Shown here in pieces: positions 50,632 to 59,589 of a stretch of 64,000 nucleotides of DNA. The notes beneath the pieces are model-generated. The model was given only the letters and a program-made list of their open reading frames with translations, was not told where the DNA came from and ran no database searches. The position numbers and the translations under genes are program-made. Each line of letters starts with the position of its first letter. Position 1 is the first letter of the stretch. Source of the stretch: JBBRYB01 sp038238115 (GTDB taxonomy: Bacteria > Actinomycetota > Actinomycetes > Propionibacteriales > Nocardioidaceae); contig JBBRYB010000012.1 in assembly GCA_038238115.1 (NCBI GenBank), forward strand, positions 51,544 through 115,543, given 5' to 3'.

Positions 50632-52506
50632 CTAGCCGAGGCGCTCCCTCAACCCGTCGAGCTCGGTCCAGAGCACGGTCGGCAGCTTCTCCCCGAACTT
50701 GTCGAACCACTCCGCGATCTGCGGGACCTCGTCGCGCCACTCGTCCGGCTTGACCTCGAGTGCTGCGGCGATCTCGTCTCGCGTCACGTCAAGGCCCGTG
50801 AGGTCGAGCGAGTCGACTGTGGGCACGTGCCCGATGGGGGTCTCGACGGCCTCGGCGCGACCCTCGATCCGATCGACGACCCACTTGAGCACGCGGCTGT
50901 TCTCGCCGAAACCAGGCCACAGGAAGGAGCCGTCTTCGTCCCGCCGGAACCAGTTGACGTAGAAGATGCGAGGCATAGCGGCCTCGTCATGCTGCTTGCC
51001 GACCGTGATCCAGTGGTTGAGGTAGTCCCCGGCGTCGTAGCCGATGAAGGGCAGCATGGCCATCGGGTCACGGCGTACGACGCCGACCTCGCCCGTTGCG
51101 GCGGCCGTCGTCTCCGACGACAAGGTGGCGCCCATGAAGGTGCCGTGCGTCCAGTCGCGCGCCTCGGTGACCAGGGGGATGGTCGTCTTGCGGCGGCCGC
51201 CGAACAGGATCGCGTCGATCGGCACGCCACGTGGGTCGTCGTACTCAGCGGCCAGAATGGGGCACTGCTTGATCGGAGTGCAGAAGCGGCTGTTGGGATG
51301 GGCCGCAGGCTCGTCGGAATCCGGCGTCCAGTCGCGGCCCTTCCAGTCGGTGAGGTGAGCCGGCGGCTCCTTCGTCATGCCCTCCCACCAGACGCCGCCG
51401 TCGTCGGTCAGAGCGACGTTGGTGAAGACTGAGTTGCCTTGGGCGATCGTGCGCATGGCGTTGGGGTTCGTGTGCCAGCCGGTGCCCGGCGCGACCCCGA
51501 ACAGGCCGTACTCGGGGTTGACGGCATACAGCCGGCCGTCCTCGCCGAAGCGCATCCAGGCGATGTCGTCTCCGAGCGTCTCCACCTTCCAGCCCTCGAT
51601 CGTCGGCTCGATCATGGCGAGGTTGGTCTTGCCGCACGCGCTAGGGAAGGCGGCGGCGATATACCTGACCGACCCCTGCGGCGAGGTGAGCTTGAGGATC
51701 AGCATGTGCTCCGCGAGCCAGCCCTCGTCGCGCGCCGTCGCGGATGCGATCCGCAGGGCATAGCACTTCTTGCCGAGCAACGAGTTGCCGCCGTAGCCGG
51801 AGCCGTAGCTCCAGATCGTGCGCTCTTCGGGGAAGTGGGAGATGTACTTCGTGTCGTTGCAGGGCCACGACACGTCGGTGTCTCCCGGTTGCAGCGGCGC
51901 GCCGACGGAGTGCAGACAGGGCACGAACGGCGCCTCGAGCTCTTCCATCCGGGAGAGGACGTCGGTGCCCATGCGGGCCATCACTCGCATCGATGCCACC
52001 ACGTATCCGGAGTCGGTGACCTCCACCCCGAACATCGGGAAGGGCGCATCGAGGTGCCCCATGACGAACGGGATGACATACATCGTGCGACCGCGCATCG
52101 ACCCGCGATACAGGTCGCTCATGGTCGCCTTCATCTCGGCCGGCGCCATCCAGTTGTTCGTCGGGCCGGCGTCGGACTCCTCGACCGAGCAGATGAACGT
52201 GCGATCCTCGACCCGGGCGACGTCGCTCGGGTCGGAGGCGCAGTAGTACGAGTTCGGGAGCTTCTCGTCATCCAGCGGGGTCAGGGTGCCGAGCGCCACC
52301 AGCTCGTCGGTCAGGGCGGCCCACTCGGCCTCGGAGCCGCTGCACCAGTGGACCTGGTCCGGCTCGGTGAGCGCCGCTACCTCCTCGACCCATGCGAGCA
52401 GCTTCGGATGGCTGGTGGGAGGCTGTGCGGCCGCCGGCGGCCCCTCCCCCGTGGCGCTGCCGTCTGAATCAGCGCTCGTCGAGTTGGTGGTCGTGTCGGC
52501 CGTCAT
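50632..52506 (-). CDS. pckG: Phosphoenolpyruvate carboxykinase (GTP)
   Basis: 624 aa from ATG 52506, the normal GTP-type length; the frame continues upstream but without a start context. The nucleotide loop with its reactive cysteine is AAFPSACGKTNLAMIEP, and WPCNDTKYISHFPEERTIWS, SYGSGYGGNSLLGKKCYALR and IDAILFGGRRKTTIPLV are conserved PckG segments. It converts oxaloacetate and GTP to PEP and CO2 in gluconeogenesis. The first 45 residues are Ser/Thr/Pro-rich and longer than in most homologues. Confidence 0.96.
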   Translation of the reverse strand: MTADTTTNSTSADSDGSATGEGPPAAAQPPTSHPKLLAWVEEVAALTEPDQVHWCSGSEAEWAALTDELVALGTLTPLDDEKLPNSYYCASDPSDVARVEDRTFICSVEESDAGPTNNWMAPAEMKATMSDLYRGSMRGRTMYVIPFVMGHLDAPFPMFGVEVTDSGYVVASMRVMARMGTDVLSRMEELEAPFVPCLHSVGAPLQPGDTDVSWPCNDTKYISHFPEERTIWSYGSGYGGNSLLGKKCYALRIASATARDEGWLAEHMLILKLTSPQGSVRYIAAAFPSACGKTNLAMIEPTIEGWKVETLGDDIAWMRFGEDGRLYAVNPEYGLFGVAPGTGWHTNPNAMRTIAQGNSVFTNVALTDDGGVWWEGMTKEPPAHLTDWKGRDWTPDSDEPAAHPNSRFCTPIKQCPILAAEYDDPRGVPIDAILFGGRRKTTIPLVTEARDWTHGTFMGATLSSETTAAATGEVGVVRRDPMAMLPFIGYDAGDYLNHWITVGKQHDEAAMPRIFYVNWFRRDEDGSFLWPGFGENSRVLKWVVDRIEGRAEAVETPIGHVPTVDSLDLTGLDVTRDEIAAALEVKPDEWRDEVPQIAEWFDKFGEKLPTVLWTELDGLRERLG

Positions 52507-52713
52507 GCCTCGATGTTCCCCTCTCGCGCAACCGCGATGGCGGTCGCCAGCGGCCGCTGACTCAGCAGCGGAAGTGTACGGATATGCCCGTCTCAACATG
52601 TGAAAGGCGACCCGGTTCCGGCCACCCTACGCCCCTGCCGTGCACGCCGCGACCTGACTTCCTGAGCCCGCCTCGTGCCGCGCGGGCCTGTCCACCTCCC
52701 CGCCCCCCTCTGC

Positions 52714-52795
52714 GCTTGCCATGTTCACAAGGAATGTGCAGTGTGCACATGGCAATCTGCCGTGGGCACGGGGTGCTTGCCATGTGGACCTCGCG
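52714..52795. repeat. Palindromic intergenic element, copy 3
   Basis: TTGCCATGT and ACATGGCAA form a 9-bp inverted repeat around GTGCAGTGTGCAC-like sequence, followed by ATCTGCCGTG and a second GCTTGCCATGTGGAC. The words GCAGTGTGCACATGG and ATCTGCCGTG are shared with the copy near 24796. It sits in the 383-bp gap between pckG and tRNA-Arg, again next to a C-rich stretch; no gene is seen in that gap. Confidence 0.65.
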
Positions 52796-52889
52796 CGGCC
52801 CCGGGCGGGCCAACAGATTTCCGGAGGTCGGGGTGGACCGCTAGACTCGCTGCTCGCGCACGACGAAGTTCGTTGCGCGTCTCGAGTTG

Positions 52890-52965
52890 GCGCTCGTAGC
52901 TCAACGGATAGAGCATCTGACTACGGATCAGAAGGTTGGGGGTTCGAATCCCTCCGAGCGCGCCA
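52890..52965 (+). tRNA. tRNA-Arg(ACG)
   Basis: 76 nt with encoded CCA. Acceptor GCGCTCG pairs with CGAGCGC, anticodon loop CTACGGA inside a TCTGA/TCAGA stem gives ACG, and the T-arm reads GGGGGTTCGAATCCCTC. The 3' half is a typical integration target of tyrosine recombinases, and an integrase gene starts its 3' end 118 bp downstream. Confidence 0.96.
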
Positions 52966-53083
52966 CCTTGACCACGACGCCAACCCGCGGCTGACCAGCG
53001 CTTATGTGCTCCTGGAACCGGCACTGAGGCTGCCTCGATCGGCGCCGAATCGACGTTTACTGCAACGCTGTACTGCAGCCGCG

Positions 53084-54236
53084 TCATTTCTCGTCCTCGT
53101 CGAAGAGCTCCCCGAGCTTGTCCAGGGCCTCTCGCTTATCGTCCAGGGTCACGTGCCCGTAGACGTTCATCGTCATGTCGATCGTGGAGTGACCGACGAT
53201 GTCCATCGCGGTCCGCGGTGGAACGCCCAGGCTCAGCAGCACCGAACACACAGCCGTGCCGGAAGTCGTGAAGTCTGACCACCCGGACGCCAGCCTGCTT
53301 GCACGCGTCCTGGACGGCCCGGGTGCAGTTCCGGGGATCTATCGGCGTGCCGATGGGCGTGGTGAAGACGTAGGACGACTCCGGCCACCGTTCGGCGAGC
53401 TGGCGGCGCTCCTCCTCCTGCGCAAGCAGGTGAGCGGCCAAGGCTCGGGTCACGAACGCGGGCAGCGGGATCGTTCGCCGAGACCGGACCGTCTTCGTCG
53501 GCAGGACCTGCAGCGTCCCGTCGATCCGCTGCAGACCACGCCGCACGAGCAGGAAGCCCTCATCGAGATTGACGTCTTGCCAACGCAGACCCAGGACCTC
53601 GCTGCGCCGCATTCCCAACACGGCGAAGACCACGAACATCGGGTAGAGCCGGTCGTCCCGCGATGCCTTCAGAAACGACTTCACCTCATCCACCGTTAGC
53701 GGCACACGCTCCGTCTTCGGTGGCGACGGAACCTGGACGAGTGCGGCCACGTTCCTGTCGAGAATCTCCTCCCGCACGGCGTCCTGCAGCGAAGCCCGTA
53801 GCGTCGAGTGGACGTACTTCACCGTCCGGACACCCACACCGCGCTGCCGAAGACCCTGGAAGTACAACCGCAGATCGCGGGCGGTCAGCTGCACCAGCTT
53901 CTTCCGCCCGAGGTCCGGGATCAGATACCGATCAGCGTTGTACCGGTACGCCGCCAGCGTGTTGCTCCGAACCCGCACCACCACGATCTGATTCAGCCAC
54001 TCATTGAGGTACGCCTCGACCGTCAGACTCAACGGCGTGATCGGCGCGCCGGCCTCCGACCGGTCCCTCACCTCCATCATCTTCTTCTCGACGTCCTTAC
54101 GGGTCCACCCGTAGAACGTCCGCCGCACCCGTCGACCGTCCGACTGGTTCACATAGACCTGAGTCGCCCACCGCCCATCGGACCGCCTGTACGCCGTCCC
54201 CTCGCCATTCGCCTTCCGAGGAGACCTCCCACTCAT
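53084..54236 (-). pseudogene. Tyrosine-type site-specific integrase, frameshifted before the catalytic C-terminus
   Basis: The frame from ATG 54236 encodes an AP2-like N-terminus, a SAM-like core-binding domain (YLNEWLNQIVVVRVRSNTLA) and most of the catalytic domain (RRSEVLGLRWQDV, then RLHDFRHGC). At 53245-53246 one extra T in the coding strand shifts the frame: removing it restores VSVLLSLGVPPRTAMDIVGH and TMNVYGHVTLDDKREALDKL with the catalytic GH and Tyr, ending at TGA 53084. The unshifted frame instead ends at 53136 in unrelated residues. As given, the nucleophilic tyrosine is lost, so the protein should be inactive unless this is a sequencing error. Confidence 0.85.
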
Positions 54237-54529
54237 GCCGGCTCATCCAACTCGAGGCGCGCCACGTACTCACACAACGCCCGCGCCGACACCCGACGGG
54301 ACGCGCCCACCTTCACCGAGCGCAGCTCCCGCTGTCGGATCAAGTCATACACACGACACTTCCCCACCCCCAGCAGCCGAGCCACCTCATCCGTCGTGAA
54401 CAAGATCGGCGGCATCTCCTCCGCCGGCAACAGCCAGATACTCGGCTGCACCGTCATCGGCTCCTCAGGCTGCGTAGGAGGCATCGGAAGACCCTTCAAG
54501 TACTGCTCCATCACAAACTCCCGCTTCAT
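54233..54529 (-). CDS. Excisionase-like helix-turn-helix protein
   Basis: 98 aa. LFTTDEVARLLGVGKCRVYD followed by LIRQRELRSVKVGASRRV is the MerR-like winged helix (HTH_17) used by Xis and related directionality factors. It overlaps the integrase start as ATGA, the classic xis-int arrangement. The first 40 residues are Pro-rich and lack pattern. Likely promotes excision of the element. Confidence 0.85.
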   Translation of the reverse strand: MKREFVMEQYLKGLPMPPTQPEEPMTVQPSIWLLPAEEMPPILFTTDEVARLLGVGKCRVYDLIRQRELRSVKVGASRRVSARALCEYVARLELDEPA

Positions 54530-54665
54530 ACTGGCCGGGGCTTCGTCCTCCCCGGATCACTGATGGTCTGGTCGCTGATCTGCCTGTCAGGCGTTGTGCC
54601 GGTACGGCGCCGTACGGACTTGTCACTCCCATCAAGCCCACTACGGCGGGCCGAGTGGACTCGAT

Positions 54666-54703
54666 GTGAGCCGGTCGACGTGCAATGTGAGCCAAAGTGA
54701 GCC
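54666..54703. repeat. Iteron-like GTGAGCC repeats
   Basis: GTGAGCC occurs at 54666, 54687 and 54697, i.e. 21 and 10 bp apart, close to whole helical turns, twice followed by GGTCG. It lies in the 333-bp gap upstream of the excisionase gene, which also holds the palindrome GTACGGCGCCGTAC near 54602. Spacing suggests same-face protein binding, for example by the island excisionase. Confidence 0.45.
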
Positions 54704-54862
54704 GGTCGGTGAGTGCGCTCAGGCTCGTCGGCGGCGTGCGGGCGAACTCGCGAGGCGCTCCCACGCCGAGGGTCACACGCGCGCACGGACGTCCTGAATC
54801 GATCTTGGCCGGCTGTGGACGAGTAGGGCCAAGGATGGGGCTGTGCGACCAGAACCCGGTCG

Positions 54863-55210
54863 TTACCCGCGCGGTGTCACTGCAGCGATCAGCTTGGTCA
54901 GGGAGCGTACGGTCGTGTCCCACTTAGGATCACGGAGCTTCCCTGTGCCTGCCAGTTCCGCCAGGTGGTCGAGCACCCGGCGGCAGGCGACCGGGGAGTC
55001 CGTCACGCGGTTCGCGCACTCGTTGATGCCGTGCACATCTCGCTCGACGACCTTCTCTACGATCTTCACCGCGATGGCACCGTTGGCGGCTGCCCGACGC
55101 TCCTCGTAGGCCGCTCGCTTGCAGCGGTCAGAGCACCACGTCGGTGGACGACCCGTAGGTCGACGAGACGGCATAGGGCCGCCACATCGGGGGCACGTCC
55201 GAACGTCCAT
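54863..55210 (-). CDS. Small zinc-finger protein of mobile elements
   Basis: 115 aa. An N-terminal CPRCGGPMPSRRPTGRPPTW then CSDRCKRAAYEERR forms a CxxC/CxxxC zinc site followed by a helix, and the rest is a helical domain of unknown fold (ERDVHGINECANRVTDSPVA; WDTTVRSLTKLIAAVTPRG). Proteins of this type recur near integrases in actinobacterial islands. Function is unknown; DNA or RNA binding is plausible. Confidence 0.65.
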   Translation of the reverse strand: MDVRTCPRCGGPMPSRRPTGRPPTWCSDRCKRAAYEERRAAANGAIAVKIVEKVVERDVHGINECANRVTDSPVACRRVLDHLAELAGTGKLRDPKWDTTVRSLTKLIAAVTPRG

Positions 55211-55332
55211 TTCGAGAGCGTAGACGTTTCGTACGGACGAAACCGGTCACGGGAGTGCAAAGGGTGTGTCGTCATGGCTTCACGAACACGGTGAGCGTGT
55301 CCGCTCGGACGCTCTTACGCGCTTGATGGGTC

Positions 55333-55698
55333 GTGGACAAGCTCTCGAAGGACAGGCAATTGACGCGTCAGGGGAGGCGGATCGCGGCGCGTTATCGCGA
55401 GGATCGGCGACGGACTGACCGTCTGGTCCGGGAGGCGGAATCCGGCACTCCTGGGTTTGGCGAGCGTCAGTCCCGGATTCGTGCCGCCACCCGCGCTGGC
55501 CGGGCCGCGCTCAAATCACGCCAAGCGGCACAGAAGCGGCTTACAGATGCCCTGCGACGACTGATCCGCGATGGTCTCAGCATCCGCGACGCTGCCGAAC
55601 GGGTCGGGGTGGCATACCACGAGGCCCGTCAGCTGATCCGAGCAGCCGAAGTGACCGATAAGCGCCTTGAACCCGCACAGGACCCCAATGCGTCTTAG
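55333..55698 (+). CDS. Basic HTH-containing hypothetical protein
   Basis: 121 aa, GTG start. A very Arg-rich N-terminal half (RQGRRIAARYREDRRRTDRL) is followed by a helical pattern LIRDGLSIRDAAERVGVAYH plus EARQLIRAAE that reads as a helix-turn-helix. Such proteins are frequent in actinobacterial mobile elements, often next to integrases. No specific role is known. Confidence 0.55.
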   Translation: MDKLSKDRQLTRQGRRIAARYREDRRRTDRLVREAESGTPGFGERQSRIRAATRAGRAALKSRQAAQKRLTDALRRLIRDGLSIRDAAERVGVAYHEARQLIRAAEVTDKRLEPAQDPNAS

Positions 55699-55844
55699 AG
55701 CGACGGCGGCACCGGGCCGGGCAAGGACTTGGCGGCGATCCGTTCGAAGCTTCGGCCGCGCGAAAATGCGGCTCCCTTGATGTGTCCCGGATCCGCCAGG
55801 CCGCGCACCGGTCCAGGACACACGCCCCGTGGGGCAACCGGCCA

Positions 55845-56100
55845 AACGTGGGTGCAGGCTGCCCTCGACCGGCTGGAAGGAGGCGTGCCGTAAACACCTC
55901 ACGATTGTCGAGCAGCTCCGCGGAGACGTTCTCCCTCAACGGAAGGACGAGCAGGTGTACGCCCACCGTGCCCGGCGACCGGGAACAGCGAGGTGCTCAC
56001 GGCGCGCCGACGCAGGTCATAGGTCTGCCCGACGTACCGGCACTGGCCGGCCGAGGTGACCGCCACGTAGACGACGGTGAGGCTACGGATCAGGCGGTTT
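55845..56100 (-). pseudogene. Degenerate GIY-YIG nuclease-like gene
   Basis: On the minus strand VVYVAVTSAGQCRYVGQTYD followed by LRRR matches the GIY...YVGQT core of GIY-YIG endonucleases. The reading then shifts by one base: the other frame continues VGVHLLVLPLRENVSAELLD and NREVFTARLLPAG, which looks like the rest of the same fold. No start is convincing. It is best read as a decayed gene. Confidence 0.5.
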
Positions 56101-56199
56101 CGGCTCACTCCCTCCGAGTGAGCCGCGGGACGGGTTGGCCTGGCCCTGACCATGGGGCCGGCATCTTGCCTCGTCTTGGGGCTTTCGGAGCCCCTCAGT

Positions 56200-56248
56200 A
56201 CGGGTGACTGAGGACCGTGGAGCCTCGGTAGGCGACCTACAGTCCGCC
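56200..56248. repeat. 49-bp direct repeat, copy A
   Basis: Begins ACGGGTGACTGAGGA and ends GGTAGGCGACCTACAGTCCG; it contains the small inverted repeat GTAGG-CGA-CCTAC. It matches copy B (60903-60951) at 46 of 49 positions in the same orientation. Together they flank the four-gene glycan cassette. Similarity continues weakly for another 80 bp (GGTGACGGCCGTG in both). Confidence 0.75.
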
Positions 56249-56981
56249 CGGTTCTTCAGCCTCGCGTCAGTGACGCCGGCTGACCGGGACACGGTGACGG
56301 CCGTGACGCCGGTCCAAGTACCGCGCCCGATCGGGTGGTCTGACCCAAAACCGGTCGGCCAAGGCCCGATCGGCCAGGGCACCGGGCCACCTATGCTGAC
56401 GGGCCCCGGCTCGCGATGCTGGAAGACATGGATAGCCCGTTCATCGCCAGAGCCGTTGCGTCATGACGGCTGGGTATCTCTTTCACGCCGCGCCGGGCGG
56501 GAATCCTGGGCATCGTCCAGGGCCTCAAGGGTGAACTGGTGGCCGGTCTAGCTTTCCCTCGTATGGCGACTGACGGTCGGGAACCTCTGCAGATAACTCA
56601 ATGTCGCCGCGATCCGCAGCCGCAGGTCCGTTACAACGATCGCGAGATGGCCGCGGTGCTGGAGGACCTGGACGCGGACGTCGACGGCTTCTGCGAGGAG
56701 GTATGCGCCGGTCAAGGAAACGACTGCGACCGCGTCAACCCGGCGAGCACAGCACTGCGCGGAGGCTGGTGCGGGCAGGCCATGCATGAGGCGGAGCACC
56801 ATCTTCATGACGTCCGCCACATCCTTGCGGCGCGGGACGACCTGGCTTGACCCTTGCTGCAACAACTCGCTCAGTCGCCCAGACTCCTTCGCGACGGCTC
56901 GTCAAGCATGAGCGCCCTTGGCTTCTTCGGCTCGGCGAGCAGTCGGCAGTGGCGTCGAAGGCACTCTGGAGACGTCTTGCC
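56249..56981. other. Gene-poor stretch between repeat and glycan cassette
   Basis: Overlapping open frames exist on both strands around 56539-56865 (a plus-strand frame with VRYNDREMAAVLEDLDADVD and a minus-strand one), but neither has a good ribosome site or recognised fold, and only one could be real. I do not call a gene here. Confidence 0.35.
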
Positions 56982-58145
56982 TCACACCGCGTTCAGCACG
57001 CCGACGATCCGCGGGACGACGACGGCAGGTGTGTGTCGCGCGGCGGCTAGCTTCAATTCGGCGGCGACGGCCCTGCGCTCATCGGGGTGATCGAGAAGGT
57101 ACGTAAGGCGTTCCTCCAATTGTTGCTCCCCGAGCTCATAGAGCGCATCCGGGTGCGACCCGGTGATTTCCGGATAGCTTCCTAAGCGCGGGACGATGCA
57201 GCAGGTGCCGGTGTACATCGCCTCGAGCGTGGAGATCCCGAGGCTTTCGTGCGTCGCTGTCGACACCTGCAGTTCTGACATCCACAGCTTCCGGTAGTAC
57301 TCGGGCAATGGGAGATCCTTGCCCAGCAGGACCTTGCCGGGGAACTGGTTTGCCAGTTCTGTCACCTCCGCCCCACCGGCCTGGGTTGGTGGGAAGCGGC
57401 GGGTGAACAGCACCTGGACGTCGTTGCGTGGCAGCACCCGGCGCATGACCCGCACGAACAGCTCGACATTCTTACTCGGCACTGGGGCGTGATTGAAGAC
57501 GACGGTAGGGCGCTCCCAGCGCTCGTCGGTGCGGCAGGCGTCGATGCGCTCCACGTCCAACGGCAGACCGACTACCTCGCATCGAGCGTCCAGGGACTTG
57601 GCCAACGGAGCGTTGAACGCGGAGATGTTGTGCCGGAGGGTGGCCCGCATATAGTCCGACACAAGCATGACGCGGTCCAGAGCGTACAGATTGGCCAGGT
57701 CCAGCATCTCCATCCGCGGGTAGACGTGGGCTCGATAGGTGTCGGTGGGGTCCCAGTGACTGCCGTGGGTATAGCCAACCAAAGGCACCTCAAGGTCGAG
57801 GTCGAGCAGCATGCGGCGGATCTCCACCGGGAACGCAGCGAACGCGTGGAAGAAGAAGATGACATCGGGCGGCGACGTGCTCAAAACATCCAGCACACAC
57901 TCATATGAGGCCAGCAGCCACCGCAGCCGCTCGACACGTCCGTCTTCGTCATCGATGAGGGGGACCTCCGGCCGGACGACGTCGAACCCGGCGGCGCTTA
58001 GGCCGGTTCGAATCGCTGTCGCGGCCGTGATCCCGTAACCGATCGAGTCACTTGACGGCGCGAGACCGCCGGTGTTGCCCTGCTTCACCGGGCGAATGAA
58101 GGTCTCAAGGAACAAGACTCGAGTCGCGCCCGAGTTCGTGTTCAT
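56982..58145 (-). CDS. Glycosyltransferase, GT4-like (last gene of the glycan cassette)
   Basis: 387 aa GT-B enzyme. It starts TRVLFLETFIRP, has RYPTVV-like central strand VVFNHAPVPSKNVELFVRVM and the GT4 donor motif STATHESLGISTLEAMYTGT (E-x7-E), then LGSYPEITG. N-terminal GTP-free Rossmann half with FFFHAFAAFPVEI. Retaining transfer of a sugar to a glycan or lipid carrier is expected. ATGA overlap with the upstream methyltransferase. Sugar and acceptor unknown. Confidence 0.88.
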   Translation of the reverse strand: MNTNSGATRVLFLETFIRPVKQGNTGGLAPSSDSIGYGITAATAIRTGLSAAGFDVVRPEVPLIDDEDGRVERLRWLLASYECVLDVLSTSPPDVIFFFHAFAAFPVEIRRMLLDLDLEVPLVGYTHGSHWDPTDTYRAHVYPRMEMLDLANLYALDRVMLVSDYMRATLRHNISAFNAPLAKSLDARCEVVGLPLDVERIDACRTDERWERPTVVFNHAPVPSKNVELFVRVMRRVLPRNDVQVLFTRRFPPTQAGGAEVTELANQFPGKVLLGKDLPLPEYYRKLWMSELQVSTATHESLGISTLEAMYTGTCCIVPRLGSYPEITGSHPDALYELGEQQLEERLTYLLDHPDERRAVAAELKLAAARHTPAVVVPRIVGVLNAV

Positions 58146-58972
58146 TCTGGGTGCGCCGGCGCCACTTTATAGCCGAGGACGGCGTAATCCTGAGGTCCGA
58201 AGAGCGTGAGCGTGACCAGCTCTTCGATCCCGCACCCGGAACTGGAGGGGATCACCGAGTGGTCGCTGGATCGGCTGGGATGCAAGGGCCGCACCTCGAC
58301 CTCGCAGAAGCCTGACGCCGACACGAGGTACTCGGTAAGGGCTGGCGGCAGCGGTGAGCGATGCGTGGGGTCGTTGTAGAAGTCGCACGCCCCCATGCGC
58401 AGGTTGGTCGGGTTGGGCGTCTCGACCAACACACAGCCACCAGGACGCAGGGCCTGCCGGGCGGCAGCCAGCAGCGTCAGCACAGCCTCGACGTCGAGGT
58501 GCTCGATGAGGTGGAACGCGGTGACCATGTCCACCGAGTCGTAAGGCAGGCTCTGGAGATGCTCCACGGCGTCACCGTGGACCAAATCGAGACCACGGCC
58601 TCGCCCTGCCCCGACGAAAGAGGCGTTGCTGTCAACGCCGCGAGCGGGTATGCCGGCATCCCGAAGCAGCGTCAGCCACTCGCCCCGCCCGGAACCCAGG
58701 TCCACGACTCCAACGCCATCCGCGCCGACTAGCCGCTGTACGTCGGGGAGGTAGCCCGTCAATTTCGCGGTGACCTCCTCCGTCGATCCTCGGAAGCGGT
58801 CGGTGAAGTCGCCGTAGAGAGCCGTGAAGTGTGGCCCGCTGCCGTTGCTGCGGTCGCGGTACTCGCGCAGTTCCGATTGGAGTTCGATAACTCGTCGCGA
58901 ACTTTCCGCAACGACATGAACGAGTTCACTCAGTTGCGCCTCGAGCGCCTCCAGGCGCTTGCCCGAGGTCAT
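58142..58972 (-). CDS. SAM-dependent methyltransferase with N-terminal coiled coil (glycan capping type)
   Basis: 276 aa. A helical N-terminus (KRLEALEAQLSELVHVVAES, heptad pattern) leads into a class I Rossmann methyltransferase: VVDLGSGRGEWLTLLRDAGI for SAM, GVDSNASFVG, and TAFHLIEHLDVEAVLTLL. FYNDPTHRSPLPP is a segment shared with WbdD-like chain-terminating methyltransferases. It may cap or methylate a polysaccharide. Overlaps both neighbours as ATGA. Confidence 0.85.
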   Translation of the reverse strand: MTSGKRLEALEAQLSELVHVVAESSRRVIELQSELREYRDRSNGSGPHFTALYGDFTDRFRGSTEEVTAKLTGYLPDVQRLVGADGVGVVDLGSGRGEWLTLLRDAGIPARGVDSNASFVGAGRGRGLDLVHGDAVEHLQSLPYDSVDMVTAFHLIEHLDVEAVLTLLAAARQALRPGGCVLVETPNPTNLRMGACDFYNDPTHRSPLPPALTEYLVSASGFCEVEVRPLHPSRSSDHSVIPSSSGCGIEELVTLTLFGPQDYAVLGYKVAPAHPE

Positions 58973-59532
58973 CCGGCAGTCACGGTCCCGGCGGCGCCGG
59001 AGTCCGGGTCCACCATTGCTGCTTCGGGCTCCCCGGGCTTAGGGATACTCCGCAGCACGCGGGCGGGGTTGCCGGCGACGACCGTGTACGGGTCGACGTC
59101 GCGCAGCACAAGCGAGCCCACGCCCACGACCGAGTGCGCGCCGACTCGACAGGGCCCGACGATGATCGCGCTGCTGGACACCCAGACACCCTCCTCGATT
59201 ATGACGTCGCGTCCAGACTCGGTCACCGCGACCTGACGCTCCGCACCGAACTTGGTCCAGTCGTGTGTGCCCGTGAGGACCGAGACGTTGTGGCCGAAGA
59301 ACGCGTAGTCGCCGACGGTGATCTCCCCGGACGACAAGTTGAACAACGCGTTGTTCACCACTGCTGTGGGTGCAATATGCAGACGCGCGGGATCCCCGTA
59401 CACGAGCGGACGAAACAGCGCGGGGTCCTCGGTCTGTCTCCCTCCCGACGGTCGGTGGACCGCCGAAGCTCCGCGACCGAACCGGCTGACCAGCCCTCCC
59501 CGGACCCACAGCACCCGCTCTCGCAGTGACAT
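58969..59532 (-). CDS. Left-handed beta-helix (hexapeptide) acyltransferase
   Basis: 187 aa from ATG 59532 with AAGGAAGGAG upstream; an 11-codon extension to GTG 59565 is less likely. The hexapeptide pattern appears as ITVGDYAFFGHNVSVLTGTH, VIIEEGVWVSSSAIIVGPC and VGAHSVVGVGSLVLRDVDPY, ending VVAGNPARVLRSIP, the typical closing loop of sugar O-acetyltransferases of the WbbJ/NodL type. Probably O- or N-acetylates the sugar made by the cassette. Confidence 0.9.
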   Translation of the reverse strand: MSLRERVLWVRGGLVSRFGRGASAVHRPSGGRQTEDPALFRPLVYGDPARLHIAPTAVVNNALFNLSSGEITVGDYAFFGHNVSVLTGTHDWTKFGAERQVAVTESGRDVIIEEGVWVSSSAIIVGPCRVGAHSVVGVGSLVLRDVDPYTVVAGNPARVLRSIPKPGEPEAAMVDPDSGAAGTVTAG

Positions 59533-59589
59533 CCGGTCTCCTTCCTTGGCCGTCGAGGGCTTCACTCTGCTCGGATCCCCCCCGCCTGT

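Noticed and set aside
56539..56865. Overlapping 100-codon frames on both strands
   Set aside because: Neither has a ribosome site, family motif or clear codon bias, and they exclude each other.
58002..58020. GGTTCGAAT near 58006 as an attR copy of tRNA-Arg
   Set aside because: Match covers only the T-loop consensus of nine bases and lies inside the glycosyltransferase gene.
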